From assembly GCF_028290025.1 (NCBI RefSeq), contig NZ_JAQGKQ010000112.1, positions 1 to 64,000 of the forward strand: a stretch of DNA of 64,000 nt, read 5' to 3'. The notes beneath the pieces were generated by a model. It saw only the letters and a list, made by a program, of their open reading frames with translations. It was not told where the DNA came from and searched no databases. Source of the DNA: Cypionkella sp. Its GTDB lineage: Bacteria; Pseudomonadota; Alphaproteobacteria; Rhodobacterales; Rhodobacteraceae. This document shows, piece by piece, positions 35,606 through 43,523 of this stretch (position 1 is the stretch's first letter; each line of letters begins with the position of its first letter). Position numbers and translations under genes: made by a program.

Positions 35606-35639
35606 AAGCGGCTGATTACGACGCCGAGGTAAGCCGCTT
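35606..35639. other. Convergent gap with a long-loop hairpin
   Basis: AAGCGGCT and AGCCGCTT are exact arms around 18 nt, in the 160-bp gap between the hypothetical gene and iolB. A second pair CATCGCG/CGCGATG follows at about 35640-35675. Neither has a T run; terminator function is uncertain. Confidence 0.3.
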
Positions 35640-35694
35640 CATCGCGACGCGGATTAAGCGTGTTACGCCGCGATGTCGCTTCTAGCCACCGATT

Positions 35695-36507
35695 TTAGAC
35701 GGCACTGTCGCGCTGATAAATCCAGTCGTGATCGGAGTCATTTTGAAACCGCCAGTTGCGGCGCGGGCCTGCCATGACGTTGAGGTAATACATCTCGTAG
35801 CCATAAGGCGCACCGCAGGGGTGATGGCCTTTGGGCACCAATGTGACGTCGTGGTTTTTCACCGCCATCACCTCGTCCAGCGAGCCATCTTCGGTATAGA
35901 CGCGCTGAATGCCAAAACCCTGCGCCGGGTTGAGCCGCATGTAATAGGTTTCCTCCAGATAGGTCATCCGCGGAAAATCGTCTTCATCATGGCGGTGGCT
36001 GGGATAGGAGGACCAGTTGCCTTGCGGTGTGAAGACTTCGGTCACCAGCAAACTGTCAGCAACATCAAGGGCTTCCATGGCGATGTTGTTTACAAAACGA
36101 GTGTTGGCTCCGATGCCGCGCTGGGTCAGTGTGATGCCAGCGGGGCCAATTTGCGCGGCGGCATGGCCGGATTTTCCCGGTGCAGCGCAGACGGCCAGCG
36201 TGCAGGCTGTGGTGGCTGTGGCATTCCAATCGCTGTCGTTTGGCACATAAAGACAATGGGGCGGCGTCTTCTCAAACACGTCCATGCGGTCGCCCAAAAC
36301 GCCCCAATCCTGGCCTGCGGCTTGAATACTGGCCTTGCCTTCGACTAAAACGAGGATGACTTCGCGATCACCGGTCAGTTCGGCCGCAGTTTCACCCGCA
36401 GCCAACCGATACAGCCCGAAGCCGACGTAGCCCCAACCGGCGTTCTGCGGGGTGATGTCATGTACCTTGCCGGAAACACCGTTAGGTTTGCGCAAAAGAT
36501 CGGCCAT
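35695..36507 (-). CDS. iolB: 5-deoxy-glucuronate isomerase
   Basis: A 270-residue cupin-fold isomerase. Family blocks are GWGYVGFGLYRLAAGE, FTPQGNWSSYPSHRHDEDDFPRMTYLEETYYMRLNPAQGFGIQRVYTEDG with the metal histidines and glutamate, and VPKGHHPCGAPYGYEMYYLNVMAGP. It turns 5-deoxy-glucuronate into 5-dehydro-2-deoxy-gluconate, the IolC substrate. Last gene of the iolC-iolD-iolB run. Confidence 0.95.
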   Translation of the reverse strand: MADLLRKPNGVSGKVHDITPQNAGWGYVGFGLYRLAAGETAAELTGDREVILVLVEGKASIQAAGQDWGVLGDRMDVFEKTPPHCLYVPNDSDWNATATTACTLAVCAAPGKSGHAAAQIGPAGITLTQRGIGANTRFVNNIAMEALDVADSLLVTEVFTPQGNWSSYPSHRHDEDDFPRMTYLEETYYMRLNPAQGFGIQRVYTEDGSLDEVMAVKNHDVTLVPKGHHPCGAPYGYEMYYLNVMAGPRRNWRFQNDSDHDWIYQRDSAV

Positions 36508-36549
36508 GTTCTTTTCTCTTTCTCAAATGCCAGTTTGATCGCACGAGGA

Positions 36550-38373
36550 TCAGTCCACAAGCCGTTGATCTTTTTGTTTTTCTTCGTAACTGACGCGCGC
36601 CTGATTAACCTCAGCCCGCGCCGAGACGGCAGGCACGCCAACATCCCACCAGCTGCCGCCGGCATCGGTACCGGGCCATGGATCGGTATCAATCACAATA
36701 ACTTGCGGGATTTTAGCACCCTTGGCAGCGGTGAGGGCTGCTTCAAGCTCTGCAATCGTGCTGACTTTCACGGCATGTGCGCCCATCGCGGCGGCATGGG
36801 CGGTAAAGTCGATGTGGCTGGGGTTAACGTGGTGGGACTGGTCCAGCAGATTGTTGAACCCTGCCCCGCCGGTGGCTTTTTGCAGGCGGTTGATACAGCC
36901 ATAGCCGCGATTGTCGGTGATCAATACGGTAAAGCCGATGCCCATCATAACGGCCGTCGCGAGTTCGGAATTGGCCATCATATAGCTGCCATCGCCGAGC
37001 ATGCAGATCACATCGGCATCAGGCCGCGCCATTTTAATGCCTAAAGCTCCGGCAATTTCGTATCCCATGCAGGAAAAACCATACTCCATATGATAGCCGC
37101 CCGCGGGCGCGTCCCATATTTTGTGAAGCTCTCCCGGCATCGTGCCAGCCGCTGACATCACCACGCTGGCCTTGGTGGCGGTACGCTGCACGGCGCCGAT
37201 CACCTGCATATCGCTCGGTAGCGCGTTGCTCGTCGGTGCGGCTTTAACCGCAGCAGTGGCCGCAGCCCAATCAGCCTGCAGACTAAGGATAGAGGGCCAC
37301 TTCTGATTTCCTAGTGACTTTCCAATAGCTTGCAAGGCCACCTTCGCATCCGAGGTTAAGTTAATCGCGCCGTGTTTGTAAGAATCATAGGCCGCGACGT
37401 TGATCGACAGTATCTGGCGGGTCGGATTTTTGAACAGAGTCCATGAGGCGGTGGTGAAATCCTGAAACCGGGTGCCAAGCCCGATCACCAAATCGGCGTT
37501 TTCGCAGACGGTGTTGGCGCTGGCAGCGCCGGTCACGCCGACCGGCCCGAAGTTCAAAGCGTGGTCGTGATCAAGGCTGGATTTGCCCGCCTGAGTTTCA
37601 ACAACCGGGATGTTATGAGCGCTGGCAAAGGCCGCGAGATCTGCCTCGGCACCCGAGTAGATCACCCCACCCCCTGCTACGATCACCGGGTTTTTCGCTG
37701 ACTTGATCGCAGCAATCGCCTCGGCCAATTCATCAGCATCGGGTTCGGGGCGGCGGATTTTCCAGACCTTCGGCGTGAAAAAAGCTTCAGGGTAATCAAA
37801 GGCTTCAGCCTGCACATCCTGACAGAAGGCCAAGCAAACCGGGCCGCAATCGGCGGGGTCGGTCAAGACGCGAAAGGCACGCGGCAGCGCGGTCAGGATA
37901 TGTTCCGGGCGGGAAATCCGGTCAAAATAGCGACTGACCGGGCGGAAGCAATCATTGACGCTGACCGTGCCGTCGTTGAAATCTTCAAGCTGCTGCAGAA
38001 CGGGATCTGGTGCGCGATTGGCAAAGACATCGCCCGGAATAATCAGCAATGGCAAGCGGTTGGCAAAGGCCACACCCGCCGCCGTCACCACATTCAGCGC
38101 GCCCGGCCCGATAGATGTCGTCACCGCCATCGCACGGCGACGCTTTTTCGCCTTGGCAAAAGCAATCGCAGCATGGGCCATGGTTTGCTCGTTATGGCCA
38201 CGCCACGTCGGTAGGCTGTCGCGCACACCGTGCAAAGCCTCGCCAATTCCAGCGACATTGCCATGACCGAAAATCGCCCAAACGCCTTCAATAAACCGCT
38301 CACCCTCGTCGGTCATTTGGACAGAAAGCCAACGCATCATGGCTTGGGCTGCTGTTAAGCGGATGGTTTTCAT
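36550..38373 (-). CDS. iolD: 3D-(3,5/4)-trihydroxycyclohexane-1,2-dione hydrolase (TPP)
   Basis: A 607-residue TPP enzyme of the acetolactate synthase superfamily. The N-terminal TPP-activating glutamate region is FGHGNVAGIGEAL, the middle domain has the FAD/TPP-type fold, and CMLGDGSYMMANSELATAVM holds the Mg-diphosphate motif GDGS. It opens the ring of trihydroxycyclohexane dione to 5-deoxy-glucuronate, feeding IolB. Its start overlaps the iolC stop by ATGA. Confidence 0.95.
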   Translation of the reverse strand: MKTIRLTAAQAMMRWLSVQMTDEGERFIEGVWAIFGHGNVAGIGEALHGVRDSLPTWRGHNEQTMAHAAIAFAKAKKRRRAMAVTTSIGPGALNVVTAAGVAFANRLPLLIIPGDVFANRAPDPVLQQLEDFNDGTVSVNDCFRPVSRYFDRISRPEHILTALPRAFRVLTDPADCGPVCLAFCQDVQAEAFDYPEAFFTPKVWKIRRPEPDADELAEAIAAIKSAKNPVIVAGGGVIYSGAEADLAAFASAHNIPVVETQAGKSSLDHDHALNFGPVGVTGAASANTVCENADLVIGLGTRFQDFTTASWTLFKNPTRQILSINVAAYDSYKHGAINLTSDAKVALQAIGKSLGNQKWPSILSLQADWAAATAAVKAAPTSNALPSDMQVIGAVQRTATKASVVMSAAGTMPGELHKIWDAPAGGYHMEYGFSCMGYEIAGALGIKMARPDADVICMLGDGSYMMANSELATAVMMGIGFTVLITDNRGYGCINRLQKATGGAGFNNLLDQSHHVNPSHIDFTAHAAAMGAHAVKVSTIAELEAALTAAKGAKIPQVIVIDTDPWPGTDAGGSWWDVGVPAVSARAEVNQARVSYEEKQKDQRLVD

Positions 38374-40268
38374 AGATTTTCTCCTCGGGCGGCGTCCCAG
38401 ATACCGCAGAGGCGGCGGAAGTTTTCGGCCATCGTGGCCACGGCTGTCGCGTCGTCAATTTTTCCGGCAATCCACTGGCGACCGACATCGGCGTGGATGG
38501 TGCGGCCCACCGCGAAACCTTTGACCAGTGGAAACTCGGCGGCAAGTTTAAAGGATGATGCCAGTTCTGCCTCGGTTTGGCCAAGCCCCAAGATCACGAT
38601 GCCTTGGGTATGTGCATCGCGCAAGGTGATCGCATCGCAGGTCGCAGCCCAAGCGGCACGGGTCTGCATCGGCTCTAGTTTCCACCAATCTGGGCAAATG
38701 CCGATGTCATAAAAGCGGCTGATCAGCTTGGCGTTGGTGTGATCATCGACGGGACCAACTTTCGATGGAATGATTTCAAGCAGCATTTCCAAACGGTTAC
38801 GCCGACACGCATGGAACAGCCGGGTGATCACCGCTTCCTGCTCGGCTTGCATTTCGGGTTGATCATCGGGGTGACAGAAGCACAGGACCTTGACCACGTT
38901 CTCCAGCGCCCATTCGGAAAGACCGCCAAAATCGGGGCCAATCTCAGGCTCCAGCGTCAACGGGCGAGAGCCGGGCCATTCCACCGGGCGGCCGATCCAC
39001 AGACCCTGGCCCGAGGCTTTGTGAAGCGCCGATTTGCCGAGGCGGTTGTCGCAAAGCAGGCCGTAGCCATCGCGGCCTTGCGCAACTTCCACTGTAGCTT
39101 CGAGGCACAACTCTTTGAAGCGAGCTATATTTTCAGGATTCGCGCCGGGAATTTCTTCAAGTTGTGAGCGATGGTCGTAGGCGAAGGCGCGCACTTGCGT
39201 CCACTGTTTGCGGCGGTTGGTGGACCAGTGAATCTGCTCTAACTCGGCATCTTTGCGCAAGGCCGGGGTTTTGACGCCGCGCTCTAGGAAGAAATTAAGT
39301 TCCTCGAGTGACGGATAAGCTGGGGTGCAGCCGTGGCGAGACACCGCAAATGCGCCGCAGGCGTTGGCGTATTTCAGTGCGACGGGCCATTTTTCGCCAT
39401 CAAGCCAGCCTTTGGTGAGGCCCGACATGAAGCCGTCGCCTGCGCCGAGCACATTGAAGACTTCAATGGGAAAGCCGGGGCCGGTTTGGCCATGATCAAG
39501 GCTGTCGGGAATTGCGCCCTCAAAGGCTGCGGCACCTGCGGCACCGCGTTTGCACACCAGCGTGGCGTTCGAAACTTGACGGACAGCGCGCAAGGCTTCG
39601 ATGGTGTTGGTCGAGCCGCCTGCGATGTGGAATTCTTCTTCGGTACCGACTATCAGATCGAAATAATGTAAGTTGGACTGCAACTTAGCGGTTACAGCCG
39701 TGGATTCTATAAAACGGCTTTCACCGTCGCCATGGCCTGCCAGACCCCACAGATTGGGGCGATAGTCGATGTCTAACGCGGTTTTCGCACCATGTTTGCG
39801 CGCCAATTGCAACGCCTTCAGCACGGCGGCTTCGGTATTGCTGTGCGACAGATGCGTGCCGGTGACGATGATTGAGCGGGTGGAGGCGATGAAATCTTCC
39901 TCGATATCGTCTTCGCACAGGGCCATATCAGCGCAGTTTTCACGGTAGAAAATCAGCGGGAACTGGGTTTCATCGCGGATACCTAGGATCACCAAGGCCG
40001 TCAGGCGCGTCGGATCGGTTTTCACCCCCTGTACATTGACGCCTTCGCGCAGCAATTCTTCGCGAATAAAGCGGCCCATATGTTCGTCGCCGACCCGGGT
40101 GATCAGGGCCGATCTCAGCCCCAAACGCGCGGTGCCTGCCGCGATATTGGTCGGAGAGCCGCCGATGTATTTCTGAAAACTCGCCATATCTTCCAGCCGA
40201 CCGCCGATTTGCGCGCCGTAAAGATCGACCGAGGATCGGCCAATGGTGATGGTGTCGAGCGTTTTCAT
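38370..40268 (-). CDS. iolC: Fused 5-dehydro-2-deoxygluconokinase + DUF2090 domain
   Basis: A 632-residue two-domain protein. Residues 1-~325 are a PfkB sugar kinase: GGSPTNIAAGTARLGLRSALITRVGDE near residue 34 and the catalytic NVLGAGDGFMSG near 270. Residues ~330-632 are a DUF2090 domain (LEEIPGANPENIARFKEL, LLCDNRLGKSAL, YDIGICPDWWKLEPM), which resembles class I aldolases. The kinase phosphorylates 5-dehydro-2-deoxy-gluconate. The second domain may supply the next aldolase step, which IolJ performs in Bacillus; that is inference. No separate iolJ is in the window. Confidence 0.93.
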   Translation of the reverse strand: MKTLDTITIGRSSVDLYGAQIGGRLEDMASFQKYIGGSPTNIAAGTARLGLRSALITRVGDEHMGRFIREELLREGVNVQGVKTDPTRLTALVILGIRDETQFPLIFYRENCADMALCEDDIEEDFIASTRSIIVTGTHLSHSNTEAAVLKALQLARKHGAKTALDIDYRPNLWGLAGHGDGESRFIESTAVTAKLQSNLHYFDLIVGTEEEFHIAGGSTNTIEALRAVRQVSNATLVCKRGAAGAAAFEGAIPDSLDHGQTGPGFPIEVFNVLGAGDGFMSGLTKGWLDGEKWPVALKYANACGAFAVSRHGCTPAYPSLEELNFFLERGVKTPALRKDAELEQIHWSTNRRKQWTQVRAFAYDHRSQLEEIPGANPENIARFKELCLEATVEVAQGRDGYGLLCDNRLGKSALHKASGQGLWIGRPVEWPGSRPLTLEPEIGPDFGGLSEWALENVVKVLCFCHPDDQPEMQAEQEAVITRLFHACRRNRLEMLLEIIPSKVGPVDDHTNAKLISRFYDIGICPDWWKLEPMQTRAAWAATCDAITLRDAHTQGIVILGLGQTEAELASSFKLAAEFPLVKGFAVGRTIHADVGRQWIAGKIDDATAVATMAENFRRLCGIWDAARGENL

Positions 40269-40323
40269 GGGCAGGCTCCTCCGAGGGCAGACGCGGCGGC
40301 GAGACTGAGTCTCGCGGATATTT

Positions 40324-40339
40324 TGGAATAATTATTCCA
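40324..40339. promoter_or_regulatory. IolR (RpiR-family) operator upstream of iolC
   Basis: TGGAATAATTATTCCA is a perfect 16-bp palindrome 56 bp before the iolC start. It fits the GGAA-N6-TTCC pattern reported for RpiR-type IolR in rhizobia. A matching site precedes the regulator gene at 41297. Confidence 0.75.
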
Positions 40340-40385
40340 TTTTGGAGTGAAGCAAAAGCGTTTTCTTTGGCGGCGTCACCGTAGC

Positions 40386-41213
40386 TTACCCGCGCGCCGA
40401 ACCCACCGCGACGGCCAGTGCAATCGCCAGTGCGAGGGTCGCCGATAGCGAGCGGAACGCACCAAAATCCACCTCTGGGACGGTTAGAATCGCATCGCCT
40501 GCACGGGCGAGAGGGCTGGTGATACGGTCGGTCAGCGCCACCACCGGCAGGCCCTGATCGCGAGCGTGTTGCGCCAAAGCGATGGTTTCGTCAGAATAGG
40601 GCGCAAAGGTAATTGCCAAAACCGCATCGCCGGGACGTAGAGCGTGGCGGTGATCAAGCTTGCCGGTACCTTCGTGCAGCATGGCGGGAACCGACATCTT
40701 GTCAAACACATAGGCGAGATATGCAGCCACCGGAAAGGCACGGCGCAGGCCGATTATATGCACGGTATCGGCGGCGGCGAGCAGCACTACGGCTTGCGCC
40801 AACGCAGCCTCATCCGCGGATTTCGCCAATGCCTCCAGCGACAAACGGCCGGCTTCAATGAATTCGCCTAGCAATGCCGAAGGGGTGCCAGCGCCGGTTT
40901 CCTTCAGATTTTTCAGGCGCGTAGAATAGTCGGGGAAACCCGGCGCATAGGCATCACGGAACAGCTTTTGCATCTCGGAAAAGCCAGAATAGCCCAAAAT
41001 TTGGCAAAACCGCATCAGGGCAGAAGGCGGCACATCGGCACCCGCGGCAAGTTCGGCGACGGTGGATACCGCAATGCGGTCGATATTGGCGGCAATATGA
41101 TCGGCACATTGGCGCAATCGCCGCGGCAGGCCCTCGGAAATTCCAGACAAACGCTCGCGGAATTCCTCGATTGTGGTTGGCGCTGCAAGGTCTGCGGTGT
41201 CAAGTGTGGTCAT
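40386..41213 (-). CDS. iolR: RpiR-family transcriptional regulator of inositol genes
   Basis: A 275-residue RpiR-type regulator. The N-terminal helix-turn-helix is RRLRQCADHIAANIDRIAVSTVAELAAGADVPPSALMRFCQILGYSGFSEMQKLF. The SIS sugar-isomerase-like domain starts near residue 125 (AVVLLAAADTVHIIGLRRAFPVAAYLAYVF) and would sense a phosphorylated inositol intermediate. ATG 41213 is preferred; the track start at 41357 would run into coaD. Position directly before iolC and paired GGAA-N6-TTCC sites support the iolR role and autoregulation; the symbol rests on that context. Confidence 0.85.
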   Translation of the reverse strand: MTTLDTADLAAPTTIEEFRERLSGISEGLPRRLRQCADHIAANIDRIAVSTVAELAAGADVPPSALMRFCQILGYSGFSEMQKLFRDAYAPGFPDYSTRLKNLKETGAGTPSALLGEFIEAGRLSLEALAKSADEAALAQAVVLLAAADTVHIIGLRRAFPVAAYLAYVFDKMSVPAMLHEGTGKLDHRHALRPGDAVLAITFAPYSDETIALAQHARDQGLPVVALTDRITSPLARAGDAILTVPEVDFGAFRSLSATLALAIALAVAVGSARG

Positions 41214-41296
41214 ATATTTGCGATCATTAGGACGGGCATTCAGGCGAAAGCGATCAACTGAGCCGGTTTCCGGCATTTGCGCCAAAGCTAACGGAA

Positions 41297-41312
41297 TGGA
41301 ACAAACATTCCA
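41297..41312. promoter_or_regulatory. IolR operator upstream of the regulator gene
   Basis: TGGAACAAACATTCCA fits TGGAA-N6-TTCCA, sharing both outer half-sites with the iolC operator. It sits 84 bp before the rpiR start and 4 bp after the coaD stop. Confidence 0.65.
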
Positions 41313-41316
41313 ACAG

Positions 41317-41820
41317 TTATTTCGCTGGCTTCGGGTAGAGTCGCGCCAAAGCCTCAACCACCGGGGGCGTGACGAATTTTGAGATATCGCCTCCGAGCCG
41401 TGCGATTTCCTTCACCAGTTTCGAGGCGATGGCCTGCCTGCGTGCGTCGGCCATCAGGAACACGGTTTCCACCGAAGCATCCATCGCGCGGTTCATGCCA
41501 ACCATCTGAAACTCATACTCAAAATCCGCAACCGCACGCAGGCCGCGCACGATCACGCTGGCACCAACATCACGAGCGCAATCGATCAGCAGGTTTTCAA
41601 ACGGGTGCACGATGATCTCACCACCGGTTTTGGCAACGATACCTGCACATTCATCTTTGACCATTTTCACGCGTTCTTCGAGCGTGAAGGCCGGGCCTTT
41701 GCCATCGTTGATCGCGACGCCAATGACGAGGCGGTCCACAAGCGCCATGGCGCGTTGGATGATGTCGACATGGCCCAGAGTGATCGGGTCAAACGTGCCG
41801 GGGTAAAGGCCAATGCGCAT
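41317..41820 (-). CDS. coaD: Pantetheine-phosphate adenylyltransferase
   Basis: A 167-residue nucleotidyltransferase. MRIGLYPGTFDPITLGHVDIIQRA contains the T/HxGH nucleotide motif, LIVRGLRAVADFEYEFQMVGMNR equivalent is seen as VIVRGLRAVADFEYEFQM, and SSKLVKEIA-like text appears as ASKLVKEIARLGGD. It makes dephospho-CoA. ATG 41820 has GAGGAG upstream; the track start 41895 would include the upstream tandem hairpins. Length normal. Confidence 0.96.
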   Translation of the reverse strand: MRIGLYPGTFDPITLGHVDIIQRAMALVDRLVIGVAINDGKGPAFTLEERVKMVKDECAGIVAKTGGEIIVHPFENLLIDCARDVGASVIVRGLRAVADFEYEFQMVGMNRAMDASVETVFLMADARRQAIASKLVKEIARLGGDISKFVTPPVVEALARLYPKPAK

Positions 41821-41844
41821 GGGAGGCTCCTCGCGTAAGTCCCC

Positions 41845-41909
41845 GACGCACAATGATATTGCGCGTCGGGATGCAACCGAATTTATGGCACGCAACGATA
41901 TTGCGTGCC
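41845..41909. repeat. Tandem hairpin repeat upstream of coaD
   Basis: Two hairpins 42 bp apart. GGCACGCAA-CGATA-TTGCGTGCC (41887-41909) is perfect with 9-bp arms. GACGCACAA-TGATA-TTGCGCGTC (41845-41867) has one mismatch. Each is followed by GGATGCAA. The unit appears duplicated with compensated arm changes. Confidence 0.7.
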
Positions 41910-41944
41910 CGGATGCAAGTGAAATCCGGAAGCGGCTTTCGCGC

Positions 41945-42379
41945 TTAGTAGCCCTTGATCATGCCTTCGAGAGCGTCTTTCTCCATACTCAGTTCGGAAA
42001 GCCGGGCTTTCACCACGTCGCCGATGGAGATCAGGCCGACCAGTTCATCGCCCTCGACCACAGGAATATGGCGAAAACGACCGTCGGTCATCTTTTGCAG
42101 CACTTCATTGGCATTGTCGCCGCGCCCGCAGGAGACGACTTTGGCGGTCATAATGGTATCGACGTTGTCGTTCAAGCACGCGCCGCCACGACGGCCAACC
42201 TCACGCACGATGTCGCGTTCTGAAACGATTCCGGCGAGCTTTTTGCCGTCAGGTGAGATCACAACCGCGCCGATGCGACGGGCTGACAGCACTTCAGCGA
42301 TGCGGCTGATGATGGTTCCGGGCGGTAATGTGACGACGCCGTCATCCGATTTCGATTTCAAGATTTGACTGACTAGCAT
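41945..42379 (-). CDS. CBS-domain pair protein
   Basis: A 144-residue soluble protein made of two CBS domains: residues ~10-65 (VVTLPPGTIISRIAEVLSARRIGAVVISPDGKKLAGIVSERDIVREV) and ~78-135 (VVSCGRGDNANEVLQKMTDGRFRHIPVVEGDELVGLISIGDVVKARL). Such stand-alone proteins bind adenine nucleotides and may sense energy state. No partner domain is present. It lies upstream of coaD on the same strand. Confidence 0.88.
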   Translation of the reverse strand: MLVSQILKSKSDDGVVTLPPGTIISRIAEVLSARRIGAVVISPDGKKLAGIVSERDIVREVGRRGGACLNDNVDTIMTAKVVSCGRGDNANEVLQKMTDGRFRHIPVVEGDELVGLISIGDVVKARLSELSMEKDALEGMIKGY

Positions 42380-42430
42380 CGGTATCCTCCCTAACTGTCG
42401 TTACCAGCGTCAGGGTAGCGCAAGATTCTG

Positions 42431-43318
42431 TCAAGGCAATGCTTCAAGTCTTTGCATTTCCTTCTTAACCTCTACTATAAGTTGTCCCGCGAAGCGGTTG
42501 AGCCGTTCAACGCGGCCGTCATCGGCGTGGCGGATCAGCCAGAAAGCGCGGGTCAGATGGATCTGCTCGCGTAAGATGCGTTGCAGTTCGGGGGCTGCGG
42601 CAAGTGCGAAATCATGCACCACACCGATGCCCGCGCCGTGCCGCAGGAAGTTAAGCTGTACCGAGACGGAGTTCGAGGCGAGCGGTGGGGCGGAGGCGCC
42701 GATTTCGGTCAGGTAGTCGAGTTCCTTGTCGAAAATCATGTCGGAGATATAGCCGACGAGGCGATGGGATTGCAGGTCAGCGCGGGTGAGGATCGGCGGG
42801 TGTGCGGCGAGGTATTCGCGAGAGGCGGCGAGGTGCAGGTGGTAATCGGTCAGCTTTTGCACGGTCAGGCGGCCAGCCTCGGGGCGGCTGACGGCGATCG
42901 CCATGTCGGCTTCGCGCTTTGAGAGGTTAAACACCCGCGGCAGGGCGACGATTTGCACCTCAAGCCCCGGATTGGCGTCGCAGATGCGGGCGATGACTTG
43001 CGGCAACAGGTAGTTGGCACAGCCGTCTGGCGCGCCGATGCGGATTTGGCCGGTTAAACCCTCGGGGCCGCTGAGGGCTTCGGATGCGCCGTCGATGGCG
43101 GCTTCGGTGCGTTCGGCGTGGGTTAATAGCCGGGTGCCTTGTTCGGTCAGGCTGTAGCCTTGCGGGGTTTTGGCGAATAACCGCGCGCCGATGGCTTCCT
43201 CCAGTCGAGCGATACGGCGGCCTACAGTGGCAGGGTCGATTTTCAACCGCCGCCCTGCCCCGGACAGGCTTTCGCTGCGCGCGACTGCGAGAAATACGCG
43301 GAGGTCGTCCCAATCCAT
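42431..43318 (-). CDS. LysR-family transcriptional regulator
   Basis: A 295-residue LysR regulator. The winged helix is MDWDDLRVFLAVARSESLSGAGRRLKIDPATVGRRIARLEEAIGARLFAKTPQGYSLTEQG. The effector domain begins near GQIRIGAPDGCANYLLPQVI. It is divergent from mmsA and so probably controls it; the effector may be a malonate or methylmalonate semialdehyde or a related catabolite (inference). ATG 43318 is preferred to 43447. A 20-bp imperfect palindrome lies in the divergent gap. Confidence 0.9.
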   Translation of the reverse strand: MDWDDLRVFLAVARSESLSGAGRRLKIDPATVGRRIARLEEAIGARLFAKTPQGYSLTEQGTRLLTHAERTEAAIDGASEALSGPEGLTGQIRIGAPDGCANYLLPQVIARICDANPGLEVQIVALPRVFNLSKREADMAIAVSRPEAGRLTVQKLTDYHLHLAASREYLAAHPPILTRADLQSHRLVGYISDMIFDKELDYLTEIGASAPPLASNSVSVQLNFLRHGAGIGVVHDFALAAAPELQRILREQIHLTRAFWLIRHADDGRVERLNRFAGQLIVEVKKEMQRLEALP

Positions 43319-43471
43319 CACGTTCGCCTTTCGCGTGTATCTTCCTAAGTGGTATGCTCTTGCGTTTTCACCAATTGCGAAGCCACTTTTCCACCATATG
43401 TTGTGGCCCGCAGCGGAACCCGCAAACTCCATACTGCAAAATTGCAAAACATATTTGAAAACTTACCTCTA

Positions 43472-43491
43472 CCTTCCGCAATTTCGCAAGG
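43472..43491. promoter_or_regulatory. Imperfect palindrome in the LysR/mmsA gap
   Basis: CCTTCCGCAATTTCGCAAGG is symmetric at 16 of 20 positions around AATT, 33 bp before mmsA. TGCAA-AA-TTGCA lies about 25 bp further upstream. These are candidate LysR sites. Confidence 0.45.
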
Positions 43492-43523
43492 CTATTGTGG
43501 CGGCAACTCATGGGAGAGATGTG

